36,303 bases of DNA from assembly GCA_020354665.1 (NCBI GenBank), contig CP070653.1, forward strand, positions 2,568,692 to 2,604,994. Reading direction: 5' to 3'. A program made the translations under genes and the position numbers. The stretch comes from Burkholderiales bacterium (GTDB lineage Bacteria; Pseudomonadota; Gammaproteobacteria; Burkholderiales; Burkholderiaceae_C). Shown piece by piece: positions 22,024 through 34,007 of this stretch (position 1 is the stretch's first letter; each line of letters begins with the position of its first letter). Under the pieces are notes generated by a model, which was not told the DNA's origin, ran no database searches, and was given only the letters and a program-made list of their open reading frames with translations.

Positions 22024-23172
22024 CTACTCGGCCGCGTCTCCGGGGTGCTGATCCGGCGATTCCGGCTCGGACGGGGTGGGGCGAAGCCGGGCCACAGCAG
22101 CGCCCAGCTCGATCACCGCCAGCGCGTAGTAAGCCGACCGGTTGTAGCGGGTGACGGCGTAGAAGTTGGCGGTGCCGGCCACGTAGCTCGGCGGCTGGTC
22201 GCCATTGTTCAGCCGTACCAGCGCCAGCAGGCCTGCGTGGCGTTGGCCGGCATCGTCGAGAACGGCGCCGTGGTCGGCGAAGTCGGCCGCGGTGAAGCTG
22301 GGCACGATGTCGGCCGCGAGCAGCACGGCGCGGTCGACCGAATCGGTCGGAGCCATCACCTCGTAGTACGCAGGCATGCCGGCCTGCCAGCCAAAGGTCG
22401 CCAGGTAGTTGGCGACGCTGCCGATCACGTCGGCCACGCTGTGCTGCAGGTCGGTTCGGCCATCGCCGTCAAAGTCCACCGCGTAGTGATTCCACGAACT
22501 TGGCATGAACTGAGGCAGGCCGATTGCGCCTGCGTAGGAGCCGCGAAGGTCCAGCGGATCGATGCCTTGCGCGCCGCCCAGCACGAACAGCGCTTCGAGT
22601 TCGTCGCGGAAGAACCCGCTGCGGTCGCGTGGACCGGGCGGAAAGTCGAACGCTAGCGTCGCCAGCGCATCGATGACGCGGAAGGTGCCAGTCTGTCGGC
22701 CAAAGAAAGTCTCCACGCCGATGATGCCGACGACGATCTGCGGCGGCACGCCGTAGAAGGCCTGCGCTCGCACCAGCCAGCGCTCGTGGTCGCGCCAGAA
22801 TGCAAGGCCGGCAGCGATACGCCGCGGTTCGACGAAGCGCGCGCGGTAGGCAGCCCAGTCTTTGGCGGTCTCGGTGGGCGGCGGCAGAATGAGCCGTGCC
22901 ACCGCAGGAACGAAACGCGCCTGCGCCAGCCGCTCGCGAACCCACTGCCCATCGAGGCCATGCCGCTGCGAGACCTCGTCGGCAAAGTGCGATGCGTCTT
23001 CGCGCAAGGCATAGGTCGCCGGCGCACCGGCACCGCTGTTCGCTTTCGCAGGCTGCTGTCCCCGGCGCGCGGCGGGCGATCCGGTCGATGCGAGCGCCAG
23101 CAGCATCGCAACCGCGAGGGCGGCCGCACGCAGGCCGGTTGGCCTGCGGGAGGATGAGGTGCGGCATGACAT
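22024..23172 (-). CDS. Lytic murein transglycosylase, MltB-like
   Basis: A 382-residue periplasmic enzyme that cleaves the glycan strands of peptidoglycan to give 1,6-anhydro ends. It has a hydrophobic export signal at about residues 13-30 without a lipobox cysteine, so it is probably soluble, unlike E. coli MltB itself. The catalytic glutamate is E154 in GVETFFGRQTG, and the family landmarks SYAGAIGLPQFMPSSW and DFDGDGRTDL follow. The C-terminal end is proline- and acid-rich. The start at 23172 gives the signal peptide but has no clear ribosome site. It follows the tgpA-like gene with only seven bases between, so it probably belongs to the same transcript. Confidence 0.88.
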   Translation of the reverse strand: MSCRTSSSRRPTGLRAAALAVAMLLALASTGSPAARRGQQPAKANSGAGAPATYALREDASHFADEVSQRHGLDGQWVRERLAQARFVPAVARLILPPPTETAKDWAAYRARFVEPRRIAAGLAFWRDHERWLVRAQAFYGVPPQIVVGIIGVETFFGRQTGTFRVIDALATLAFDFPPGPRDRSGFFRDELEALFVLGGAQGIDPLDLRGSYAGAIGLPQFMPSSWNHYAVDFDGDGRTDLQHSVADVIGSVANYLATFGWQAGMPAYYEVMAPTDSVDRAVLLAADIVPSFTAADFADHGAVLDDAGQRHAGLLALVRLNNGDQPPSYVAGTANFYAVTRYNRSAYYALAVIELGAAVARLRPTPSEPESPDQHPGDAAE

Positions 23173-23179
23173 CGGCCGA

Positions 23180-25261
23180 TTATCGGCGCGTAGCGCCCGC
23201 TTGATCGGGAATGCTGATCGACGCCAGCGCGCGCGCGCGCTCGCTGAACTCGCGCCACCACGTCGGCGAGGGTCGTCGCAGCGGCGAGCGGCCATAGCGC
23301 TGGTTTTCCAGCGCGAGCAATGACTCGGCCAGCGGCTGCGCCGATGCCCCGTAGCGCGCACGCACGTGCTTGACCAGTGTGCGGATGCCGGCGTGCGCTG
23401 GCGCGTCCACCTGCAGGCCGCGCAGCTTCAGGCGCACGCGCTGGTGCATTCGCGTCCACGGGTCCTGGTGACGGCGGTCCCACACCGTCCACAGTGCGCC
23501 GCCAAACGCGAGCGCGCTCGCGCAGACCAGGAGGGCGACCAGCAGGTCCATCCAGTTCGGTGAGCGCATGCCCAGCGCCTTCATCAACTCGAACTGCTGG
23601 CCGCGCGAGTAGTTGAGTACCCACTGGCTCCAGCGATTGTTGACCGCTTCCCACGCGTTGCGGAGCTGCACGAGCAGATTCGGGCTCATCGCCTCGATCG
23701 CTCCGGCGACGAGTCCGCGCGCGGGGACGAGATTGCGGCTGCGTTCGATGCGGTCCGGAGCCACCGCGGCGGTCGGGTCGGCGCGCACCCAGCCGGTGCC
23801 CGGTAGCCAGTACTCGGCCCACGCGTGCGCATGGCTCTGGCGGACGATCTCGTAGCCGTCGACCGGAAAGGGGTCGGTGCCTTGGTAGCCGGTCACGACG
23901 CGCGCCGGTACGTCCATCGCGCGCATGACGACGACAAAGGCCGCGGCGAAATGCTCGCAAAACCCGGCCTTGCGATCGAGCCAGAACTCGTCGACCGTCG
24001 CGCGGGGGTCGTTTTCACCATAAGGGCCCGGGGCAAGCGTGTAGCTGAAGCCAGCGCTGCGGATGTGCTGGAGCACGGCCTGCGCAAGCGCGCGCGCATC
24101 GGCCTGCGCGTAACGAGGATCACGGCGCAGCGCGAACGCCCATTGCAGCGTGCGTGGGTTGTAACCGGCCGGCAGCGCGACGAGGTCGCGCAGATCCCGT
24201 GGTCCCTGCACCGGCGCAGCCCGTTGCGCAAGGCGCGCCACCGCGTTGACGCGCACGCGTTCGATCAACGGTCGCTGCGCGACCCACACGCTGTCGAAGC
24301 GGCGCGTCAACCGCAGGTTGGCCTCGTCGTTGTCGATCTGCGGCGGATCCACCGTCATTTCGAGCACCGGCAGCACCGGCAGGCGCAGCGGTTCGATCGT
24401 CAGCTCGTACGCGACCGTGGGACCGGCGACGCCCTCTTCGCCGAGACTTTGCGTCGGTGGATTGCTGGGCAAGCTGCTGCGCCACTCGCGTCCGTCGAAC
24501 ACGTCGAGCACCGGCCCGCGGAAATACAGTGCCTGTGGCGGCGGCCGCCCGCCGCCGATGAAACGCACGCGCATCGCCACGCTCTCGTCCTGCGCGACTT
24601 CGGCCATCCCGCCCATCGTCATCGTTCCCGACAGTCCGGTCTTCGCGGTCATCTCCTGCGGCACCCCCCACAACGGTCCGATGCGCGGGAACAGGACGAA
24701 CAACAGGGCCATCACCGGCGCGCCCAGCGCCGCCGCGCGCGCCGCCTCCGCGAGCGCGAGCCGCAGCGGCGGTCGCCCCGCGGGCATGTGGGCGAGCACG
24801 AGCGTGGCCAGCAGCCCCCACACGGCGCCGACCATCGCGATCGCGGTGAGGATCGACTGGCTGTAGAAGAAATGGGTGAGGACGAGGAAGAAGCCGAGGA
24901 AGAACACGACGAAAGCATCGCGCCGGGCGCGCAATTCCAGCGTTTTCAGCGCCATCAGCACCACCGCCATCGTCACGCCCGCCTCCTTGCCCAGCAGCGT
25001 GCCGTGGCTCCACGCCGTCAACGCGACGGCGATGCCGAGCGCGGCAACCAGCCACCAGCGCGAGGGCAGCGGCGCGTTGGCGATCGCGAGCCGCCCGCGC
25101 CACAAGAGCACCGCCGCCGCGAAGGCTATGCACCAGGCCGGCAGGTTGGGCAAGTGCGGCAACACCGTCCAGCCGATGACCGCCAGCAGGAACAGCGTGT
25201 CGCGCGCGTCACGCGGCAGGGAGCGCCAGCCACGCAGGGCAGGTGGGGCCAGGCCACTCAT
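23180..25261 (-). CDS. Membrane transglutaminase-like protein (DUF3488/TgpA type)
   Basis: A 693-residue inner-membrane protein. The first part (about residues 15-195) holds several membrane helices (DUF3488). A periplasmic transglutaminase-like domain follows with the triad C435 (KAGFCEHFAAAF), H479 (SHAHAWAEYW) and D495 (RADPTAAV). One more helix lies at about residues 570-590 (LLVALLVCASALAFGGALW), and a DUF4129-like cytoplasmic tail closes the protein. Pseudomonas TgpA is an essential protein of this class; its substrate is unknown. It is encoded ten bases after the DUF58 gene, and together with MoxR this is the widespread MoxR-DUF58-TgpA arrangement. The start at 25261 (MSGLAPPALRG) has a weak upstream ribosome site. 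Confidence 0.9.
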   Translation of the reverse strand: MSGLAPPALRGWRSLPRDARDTLFLLAVIGWTVLPHLPNLPAWCIAFAAAVLLWRGRLAIANAPLPSRWWLVAALGIAVALTAWSHGTLLGKEAGVTMAVVLMALKTLELRARRDAFVVFFLGFFLVLTHFFYSQSILTAIAMVGAVWGLLATLVLAHMPAGRPPLRLALAEAARAAALGAPVMALLFVLFPRIGPLWGVPQEMTAKTGLSGTMTMGGMAEVAQDESVAMRVRFIGGGRPPPQALYFRGPVLDVFDGREWRSSLPSNPPTQSLGEEGVAGPTVAYELTIEPLRLPVLPVLEMTVDPPQIDNDEANLRLTRRFDSVWVAQRPLIERVRVNAVARLAQRAAPVQGPRDLRDLVALPAGYNPRTLQWAFALRRDPRYAQADARALAQAVLQHIRSAGFSYTLAPGPYGENDPRATVDEFWLDRKAGFCEHFAAAFVVVMRAMDVPARVVTGYQGTDPFPVDGYEIVRQSHAHAWAEYWLPGTGWVRADPTAAVAPDRIERSRNLVPARGLVAGAIEAMSPNLLVQLRNAWEAVNNRWSQWVLNYSRGQQFELMKALGMRSPNWMDLLVALLVCASALAFGGALWTVWDRRHQDPWTRMHQRVRLKLRGLQVDAPAHAGIRTLVKHVRARYGASAQPLAESLLALENQRYGRSPLRRPSPTWWREFSERARALASISIPDQAGATRR

Positions 25262-25271
25262 GTGCACCGCT

Positions 25272-26279
25272 TCAGCTCCACAACGCCAGCGCCTCGAGCA
25301 CCTGCCGGTGGTGCGACGCGCCGTGCGCTGGCGGCCACTCGCGGCCGCCGAGTCGCAGCCCGTAGTCGGCGCCGGCGCGCTCGGCTGCGATCGCCCAGGC
25401 AGCAAGCCGCGACAGACGCTGCTCGATGCCGGACAAGCCGGCCTGCTGGTCGTCGAGCCACAGCTCGCGATGCGCGGCCACGCTCGTGTCGCGGCTGACA
25501 AGGTCACCCCCCGTCTCGAGCGCACGAACCGATTTCTTCCAGACGATCTGGTTCAGCGGGTCGCCGCGCTGCCAGTTGCGCACGCCTTCGGTTTCGTCGC
25601 CGCCGACACGGCGCGTTCCGGTTGGATCGCCGCGGGCACTGCGCGAGACCGGCAGCGGCGCGCAAGGTGTCTCCGGCCGCGGATACGCGAGCACCTTCGC
25701 CGCCGGCCGCCACACCGTCCAGGCGCGGAACAGCCCGAGCGGGAACGGCGTCTGCAGCCGCAACGTCGGTACGGGATGCAGGCCGCGCCCGATTGGCACG
25801 AAACTGACGGTGGCGGTTGCCTGAGCGCCGGCCGGGACGTCGACCCACGCCCATCCGGCGTCGCTGTCATCGACGCTCAGCCCGATGCCCCAGCGCGCGC
25901 GACCGGGGCGGCCAGCGAGGCCGCGCGCCGGCGCGGTCAGCACCGCTTCGAGCACCGCCGGCTCGCCGGCAAACACCGACGCGGGCGCCCGCAGGTGCAG
26001 CGTCAGTCCGCGCAGCGTGCCATGCGTGATCAGCATCGACATGAAGCCGGCGCCGGCGAGCAGGAAGGTCAGCAGGTAGCCCAGCCCGAGCTGGTAGTTG
26101 ATCGATGCCACCAGCAGCAACGCGACGGTCAGCAGGAACATCAGGCCGGCGCGCGTCGGCACGATGTAGATGTTGCCTTGGTTCAGCGTCAGGGTGTCGG
26201 TGAGCGGAATCCGGCTCTGCCACCACGCGCTGATGCGGTGCCGCCAGGCTGCGGGTAGGTAGGCGGGGATAGGGGTCAT
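25272..26279 (-). CDS. DUF58-domain membrane protein
   Basis: A 335-residue protein with two adjacent membrane helices near residues 42-85 (RAGLMFLLTVALLLVASINY and a second after QLGLGYLL), a beta-rich middle part, and a C-terminal DUF58 domain. The signature is seen in GDETEGVRNWQRGDPLNQIVWKKS (residues about 228-251), written here in part. DUF58 proteins partner MoxR-type AAA ATPases and are often related to von Willebrand factor A domains. The function is unknown but is linked to the neighbouring transglutaminase. It begins MTPIPAYLPAAWRHR, and 345 bases separate it from the moxR gene. Confidence 0.87.
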   Translation of the reverse strand: MTPIPAYLPAAWRHRISAWWQSRIPLTDTLTLNQGNIYIVPTRAGLMFLLTVALLLVASINYQLGLGYLLTFLLAGAGFMSMLITHGTLRGLTLHLRAPASVFAGEPAVLEAVLTAPARGLAGRPGRARWGIGLSVDDSDAGWAWVDVPAGAQATATVSFVPIGRGLHPVPTLRLQTPFPLGLFRAWTVWRPAAKVLAYPRPETPCAPLPVSRSARGDPTGTRRVGGDETEGVRNWQRGDPLNQIVWKKSVRALETGGDLVSRDTSVAAHRELWLDDQQAGLSGIEQRLSRLAAWAIAAERAGADYGLRLGGREWPPAHGASHHRQVLEALALWS

Positions 26280-26624
26280 GTGGCTGGGTGCGGCCCAGGG
26301 ACGCGTTCGACGCTGGTGGGTTCGCGGGCCCAGCGCACCGGACTGGCGACTTCCAGCGGCGTGCCCCGCGGCCGACGTGCCGGGCCAAGCGGCAGTCTAT
26401 CGGCCGGCAACGACCCATCGCCGCGGCATCGCAACGGCTGGCCATGGCAGATTGCACGGGATCGCCGCCCAGGGGCACCTCGGTCAAGCCAGCCCGAAGG
26501 GGCGACAGACTTCAGCACGCGGGCACCGCTCTCACCGCCGGGTCTGCTGCGGCCTACCGCCGTGTCAGCACGCAGGGCGTGGCCGATCCGCTGGCGCGAC
26601 CCGTGAGCCTGTTCGAGCAGCCTG
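26280..26624. other. Gene-free gap between moxR and DUF58 genes
   Basis: 345 bases without a recognisable gene inside an otherwise tight gene set. Several frames are open here, as expected at this GC content, but their translations are rich in Arg, Pro and Ala and resemble no family I know. I see no convincing terminator, tRNA or repeat. Confidence 0.5.
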
Positions 26625-27551
<927 letters not shown>

Positions 27552-27600
27552 GTGCGGCATCTTGCCTGAATTCGGCCGCGCTCCCGGCTGGAACAATGTC

Positions 27601-28536
27601 ATGTCCACCGGCTTTTTCACCCACCCCGATTGCCGCAGTCACGACATGGGGCGCGGGCACCCCGAGTGCCCCGAGCGGCTCGACGCGATCAGCGATCGCC
27701 TGCTGGTGAGCGGTCTGGACGCGGCGCTCGACCATCGCGACGCACCGCCGGTGGATCTGCGCGACGTCGAGCTCGCTCACACCCACAGCTACGTGGTGCA
27801 TCTGAAGGATCGGCTCGAGCAGATCGCCGCCAGCGGCGAGCCGCGTGCAATCGATCCGGACACGATTGCCTGTGCGCACACCTGGCGCGCCGTGCTGCGC
27901 GCGGCCGGCGCGGCGGTGGCGGCGACCGATGCGGTGATCGATGGCCAGATCGCCAACGCCTTCTGCGCGGTGCGACCGCCCGGGCATCACGCAACGCGCG
28001 ACGAGGCGATGGGTTTCTGCTTCTTCAACAACGTGGCGATCGCCGCGCGCCACGCGCTGGACGCGTGCGGCCTCGAGCGCGTGGCGATCATCGACTTCGA
28101 CGTGCACCACGGCAACGGCACCGAGGACATCATCGCCGGCGACCAGCGCGTGCTGATGGCGAGCTTCTTCCAGCATCCTCTGTATCCGTACAGCGGGGCG
28201 GTGCCCAAGGGCACGAACATGGTCAACGTGCCGGTCCCACCGTATACGCGCGGTAGCGAGATCCGCCCGATCCTCGAGCAGATGTGGATGCCGCGACTCG
28301 ACGAGTTCAGGCCGCAGATGATCTTCATCTCCGCCGGGTTCGATGCCCATCGCGAGGACGACCTCGGCCAGCTCGGGCTGGTCGAAGCCGACTACGAATG
28401 GATCACGCGGCGCCTGAAGGATCTCGCTGACCGCCATGCCGGCGGGCGCATCGTGTCGTGCCTGGAAGGGGGCTACAACCTCTCGGCGCTCGGCCGCAGC
28501 GTCGCCGCGCACCTGCGCGTGCTGGCGGGAGTGTGA
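27601..28536 (+). CDS. Histone deacetylase-like zinc hydrolase
   Basis: A 311-residue protein of the arginase/deacetylase fold (class II HDAC, acetoin utilisation AcuC and acetylpolyamine amidohydrolase group). The active-site sequences are present: RPPGHHA with the His pair, DFDVHHGNGTED with zinc-binding Asp and His, SAGFDAHREDDLG with the second zinc Asp, and LEGGYNL at the end. Bacterial members remove acyl groups from small molecules or lysines; the substrate here is not evident. The start at 27601 (MSTGFFTHPDCRSHDMG) matches the family; an in-frame ATG at 27550 is less likely because it overlaps the moxR start. The next gene begins four bases after its stop. Confidence 0.9.
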   Translation: MSTGFFTHPDCRSHDMGRGHPECPERLDAISDRLLVSGLDAALDHRDAPPVDLRDVELAHTHSYVVHLKDRLEQIAASGEPRAIDPDTIACAHTWRAVLRAAGAAVAATDAVIDGQIANAFCAVRPPGHHATRDEAMGFCFFNNVAIAARHALDACGLERVAIIDFDVHHGNGTEDIIAGDQRVLMASFFQHPLYPYSGAVPKGTNMVNVPVPPYTRGSEIRPILEQMWMPRLDEFRPQMIFISAGFDAHREDDLGQLGLVEADYEWITRRLKDLADRHAGGRIVSCLEGGYNLSALGRSVAAHLRVLAGV

Positions 28537-28540
28537 TTGC

Positions 28541-29869
28541 ATGGCGAGCATGCAACCGGCCGAAAGCGTTTCCGCTCTCGTCGAGTCACTGCTCAAGCCT
28601 TCGGCGCTGATCGAGGCGGCGGCCTTGCTCGGCTGTGTGGCCGCAGCGTGGGCGATCGTTCGCGTGCTTGCCGGGCGCGAGAGCCACAAGGGATCGGTCT
28701 GGCTCGGCCGGCGCGTGATCGACGGTGCACTGTTCCCGGTGCTCGCGCTCGCGTTCGCGTACGTCGCACGGCGTGCGCTCGAGAACACAGTACCGATCGC
28801 CGTGTTCAGGATCGTGGTGCCGATCCTGCTGTCGCTGGTGATCATCCGTGTCACTGCCAGGGTCCTGCGGGTGGCCTTTCCGCACAGCCAGTGGATGCGC
28901 TTCACCGAGCGCACGGTCTCGTGGCTTGCCTGGATCGGCGTCGTGCTGTGGATCAGCGGCTTGTTGCCGGTGGCCCTCGAGGAACTCGATGGCATCCACT
29001 GGCAGCTCGGTGCGACGCAGGTCTCGCTGCGCCGCCTGATCGAGGGCGCGATCTCGGCGGTGGTCGTCCTCGTCGTCGCGCTGTGGATCTCGTCGGCGAT
29101 CGAGGCGCGGCTGCTGAAGAACGCCGGCGCCGACCTGAGCCTGCGCAAGATCGCCGCCAACGGCACGCGCGCGGTGTTGCTGTTCATCGGCCTGCTGCTC
29201 GCGCTGTCGGCGGCCGGCATCGACCTGACCGCGCTGTCGGTGCTCGGCGGTGCCGTGGGCGTGGGCATCGGCTTCGGCCTGCAGAAGCTCGCGGCCAACT
29301 ACATCAGCGGGTTCGTGATCCTTGCCGAGCGGGCGCTGCGCATCGGCGACCTCGTCAGTGTCGACGGATTCGAAGGCCGCATCACCGACATCGCGACGCG
29401 CTACACGGTGGTGCGGGCGCTCAGCGGCCGCGAATCGATCGTACCCAACGAGATGCTGCTGACGCAGCGTATCGAGAACGCCTCGTTCTCCGACCGCAAC
29501 GTGCTGCTCACGTCGACCGTGCAGGTCGCCTACGGCACCGATCTGCCCGCGCTGCTGCCCGAGTTGCGCGCGGCGGTTACTGCCGTACCGCGTGTGCTCG
29601 CCGAGCCGGGCCCTTCGGTGCAGTTGGCCAACTTTGCTGCCGACGGCCTGGAACTGAAGGTCCTGTTCTGGATCGGCGACCCCGAAAACGGGCAGGGCAA
29701 CGTACGCTCCGACGTCAACCTGGCCGTGCTCGGTTGTCTGAACCGGCTCGGCATCCAGATTCCGTTCCCGCAGCGTGTCGTGCACGCGGTGGCGGTGCCC
29801 GCCGACGGTGCACGTTCGTCAGCGCCGCCGAACCGAGACGCTTCGAGCCCCGAAGGCGGTCCGCAATGA
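28541..29869 (+). CDS. MscS-family mechanosensitive channel
   Basis: A 442-residue inner-membrane protein. Several helices (residues about 20-215) precede the conserved MscS core: the pore-lining helix with small residues (LSVLGGAVGVGIGFGLQKLA), the beta domain (ALRIGDLVSVDGFEGRITDI and the later VPNEMLL), and the alpha/beta vestibule domain. The protein is longer than E. coli MscS (286 residues), with extra N-terminal helices, as in the YbdG/YnaI-like groups. Such channels open under membrane tension and release solutes during osmotic downshock. It starts four bases after the deacetylase-like gene and probably shares its transcript. It is convergent with mutL. Confidence 0.9.
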   Translation: MASMQPAESVSALVESLLKPSALIEAAALLGCVAAAWAIVRVLAGRESHKGSVWLGRRVIDGALFPVLALAFAYVARRALENTVPIAVFRIVVPILLSLVIIRVTARVLRVAFPHSQWMRFTERTVSWLAWIGVVLWISGLLPVALEELDGIHWQLGATQVSLRRLIEGAISAVVVLVVALWISSAIEARLLKNAGADLSLRKIAANGTRAVLLFIGLLLALSAAGIDLTALSVLGGAVGVGIGFGLQKLAANYISGFVILAERALRIGDLVSVDGFEGRITDIATRYTVVRALSGRESIVPNEMLLTQRIENASFSDRNVLLTSTVQVAYGTDLPALLPELRAAVTAVPRVLAEPGPSVQLANFAADGLELKVLFWIGDPENGQGNVRSDVNLAVLGCLNRLGIQIPFPQRVVHAVAVPADGARSSAPPNRDASSPEGGPQ

Positions 29870-29931
29870 AGCCCACGATGGTCCGACTCGTCGCCGTCGG
29901 CCGGGTGGCTAGCGTGTAGGGCACCGTCATC

Positions 29932-29952
29932 GCCACGCCGGATTCGCGTGGC
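29932..29952. terminator. Possible terminator hairpin between the MscS gene and mutL
   Basis: A perfect 7-base-pair inverted repeat (GCCACGC / GCGTGGC) with a 7-base loop lies in the 124-base gap between two convergent genes, where a two-way terminator would be useful. It has no T-tract on either side, so it would need Rho or be weak. Confidence 0.3.
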
Positions 29953-29993
29953 AGACCTGCATCGGCGGCCAGCGGGCGCGCCGGACCGATGCG

Positions 29994-31841
<1,848 letters not shown>

Positions 31842-31880
31842 CACGACATTGTAGGGAGACGACGCCGTGGCACCGGGATA

Positions 31881-32537
31881 ATGCGCCGCATGGACGTCGC
31901 AACCTTCCTGCTCGATTTTGTGCTGCACATCGATCGGCACCTGCACACCTTCGTCTCGAACTACGGGCCCTGGGTCTACCTGTTGCTGTTCGCGATCATC
32001 TTCGCCGAGACCGGGCTGGTGGTGACGCCGCTGCTGCCTGGCGATTCGTTGCTGTTCGTCGTCGGTGCGCTGTGCGGCATCCAAGCGATGGACTACCCCC
32101 TGTCGGTGGGACTGCTGTGGCTCGCGGCTGTCGCCGGCAACCAGACCAACTACACGATCGGCCGTCATATCGGGCCGCGGGTGTTTCACTGGGAGCGCTC
32201 ACGCTGGTTCAACAAGCAGGCGTTCGAGCGTACGCACGCGTTCTACGAGCGCTATGGCGGCATCACGCTGGTGGCGGCGCGCTTCATGCCCTTCGTGCGG
32301 ACCTTCGCGCCTTTCGTGGCTGGTGTCGCGCAGATGACGCGACGCAAATTCACTTTCTTCGACGTGACCGGCGGTGGCCTGTGGGTCGGCAGCATCGTGA
32401 CCGCCGGCTACCTGTTCGGCAACCTGCCGTGGGTGCAGGAAAACTTCAGCCTCATCGTGTGGCTGATGATCCTCGTGCCGGGCACGCTGGCGCTGCTCGG
32501 CGCCTGGCGCACGAAGCACAAGGCCGTCGCCGGCTGA
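31881..32537 (+). CDS. DedA-family membrane protein
   Basis: A 218-residue inner-membrane protein of the DedA (SNARE-associated, VTT domain) family. Members act in envelope homeostasis, and some flip undecaprenyl phosphate or other phospholipids. Typical stretches are FAETGLVVTPLLPGDSLLF (the E and P-G-D of the first re-entrant loop) and FMPFVRTFAPFVAG (the F/G-x3-R motif with the key arginine), followed by a C-terminal helix. Start 31881 is used; 31890 (MDVATFLLDF) is equally possible, and neither has a strong ribosome site. It is convergent with amiC. Confidence 0.9.
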   Translation: MRRMDVATFLLDFVLHIDRHLHTFVSNYGPWVYLLLFAIIFAETGLVVTPLLPGDSLLFVVGALCGIQAMDYPLSVGLLWLAAVAGNQTNYTIGRHIGPRVFHWERSRWFNKQAFERTHAFYERYGGITLVAARFMPFVRTFAPFVAGVAQMTRRKFTFFDVTGGGLWVGSIVTAGYLFGNLPWVQENFSLIVWLMILVPGTLALLGAWRTKHKAVAG

Positions 32538-32669
32538 AAGGCCCCGCACTGCGCGATCGGACGTTCGCGGCGCGCAGCGATGTCTGCCGTCGCACGCAGC
32601 GCACCGTCGATGCACGCCTGCCGCTGTGACAGGTGATCGACTGGCCGGCGGGTGGCCCGAGCGCGGCTG

Positions 32670-34007
32670 CTACAGCTGCCGCGTTCGAGCCACCGGCGGG
32701 TTCTTCTCGAAGTAGCGTCGGACGCCGGCGGCGAGCGCGCTGGCCAGGCGCTCGTGATGCGCGGGGTCGCGCAACCGGGCCTCCTCCTTCGGGTTGGAGA
32801 TGAATGCGGTCTCGACCAGGATGCTCGGGATGTCCGGCGCCTTGAGCACCGCAAAAGAGGCCTGTTCGACGCGCGGCTTGTGCAAGGTGCCGACGCGACC
32901 GATCTGTCCCAGCACCTCGCGACCGATCTTCAGGCTATCGCGGATTTGCGCGGTCGTACTCATATCCAGAAGCGCGCGCATCAGCGTCGCATCGCGTGTC
33001 GCCTTGACATTGACGCCGCCGACCCGATCGGCCGCATTCTCCCGCTTGGCCATCCAGCGCGCCATCGTGCTGGTGGCGCCGTTGGCGCTCAATGCGAACA
33101 CCGAGGCGCCGCGTGCCTGGGGCTCGATGAACGCATCGGCATGTACCGAGATCATCAGGTCGGCTTGAACGCGTCTGGCCTTGCGCACGCGGTCCGCCAG
33201 CGGCACGAAGAAGTCGGCGTCGCGCGTGAGCATGGCCCGCATGCCCGGCTGCGCGTTGATCTGCTCACGCAGCTTCAGCGCCACCGAGAGCACGACGTCC
33301 TTCTCCTTCAGCCCGGTCGGTCCGATTGCACCGGGATCCTCACCGCCGTGCCCCGGATCGATTGCGACGATGATCAGGCGGTCGATGCGGCTCTGCGCCG
33401 TGGCCGGCGCCTTCGCAGCTGGCGCAGGAGACTTCGATGGGGTGGGCCTGCTGCCGGCGCGGGCGGGCTTGTCGATACCGCCGATGAACTGACCGAGCGC
33501 GTCCTGTATCGAGCTCGCGGCCTGCTGCTCGGCCGTCTCCTTCTCGCGGATCAGCGCCAGCAACGGGTCGCGCTCCTCGGTTGGATAGAGGTCGAAGACG
33601 AGCCGGTGCTGGTACGCTGCCACCGGCTCGAGCGTGAACAGCTGCGGTGCGATGGACTGCTTCAGGTCGATCACCAGCCGCACGACGCGCGGCCGGTTCT
33701 GGCCGACGCGCAAGCCGGCGATGAAGGGGTCATCGGGCCTCACCTGGCCGACCATCTCGCGCAGCGCCGGATTGAGCTCGAGCTCGTCGATGTCGATGAC
33801 CAGCCGCGGCGGGTCATCGACGATCAGGTGCCGGGCGCTCAGCGGCGCATCGGACTCCAGCGTCACACGCGTGTAGTCGGCCGCGGGCCACATCCGCACG
33901 GCAACAATCGACGCACCCAGCGAGATCTCCGACGTGCCGAGCAGCAGCGCGACGGCGCCAACCTGGCGCATCACGGCGCGGCGCGTATGCAGACGATTCG
34001 ACCTCAT
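32670..34007 (-). CDS. amiC: N-acetylmuramoyl-L-alanine amidase (AmiC type)
   Basis: A 445-residue periplasmic amidase that cuts the peptide from the glycan strand to split daughter cells. The N-terminal signal has a twin-arginine-like motif (TRRAVMRQVGAVALLLG), which fits Tat export as for E. coli AmiC. Residues about 30-135 are an AMIN domain that targets the septum, followed by a Pro/Ala/Lys-rich linker. The amidase_3 domain covers about residues 215-440, with zinc ligands in IDPGHGGEDPGA, the VHADAF motif and the catalytic Glu in LVETAFISN. The start at 34007 overlaps the tsaE stop by four bases and has an AGGAG upstream. The two genes are probably co-translated. Confidence 0.92.
   Translation of the reverse strand: MRSNRLHTRRAVMRQVGAVALLLGTSEISLGASIVAVRMWPAADYTRVTLESDAPLSARHLIVDDPPRLVIDIDELELNPALREMVGQVRPDDPFIAGLRVGQNRPRVVRLVIDLKQSIAPQLFTLEPVAAYQHRLVFDLYPTEERDPLLALIREKETAEQQAASSIQDALGQFIGGIDKPARAGSRPTPSKSPAPAAKAPATAQSRIDRLIIVAIDPGHGGEDPGAIGPTGLKEKDVVLSVALKLREQINAQPGMRAMLTRDADFFVPLADRVRKARRVQADLMISVHADAFIEPQARGASVFALSANGATSTMARWMAKRENAADRVGGVNVKATRDATLMRALLDMSTTAQIRDSLKIGREVLGQIGRVGTLHKPRVEQASFAVLKAPDIPSILVETAFISNPKEEARLRDPAHHERLASALAAGVRRYFEKNPPVARTRQL

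Noticed and set aside
28586-29785. A 399-codon open frame on the minus strand opposite the MscS gene
   Set aside because: The plus strand has clear MscS pore and beta-domain motifs. The minus translation is full of Gln, Arg, His and Asp and shows no domain.
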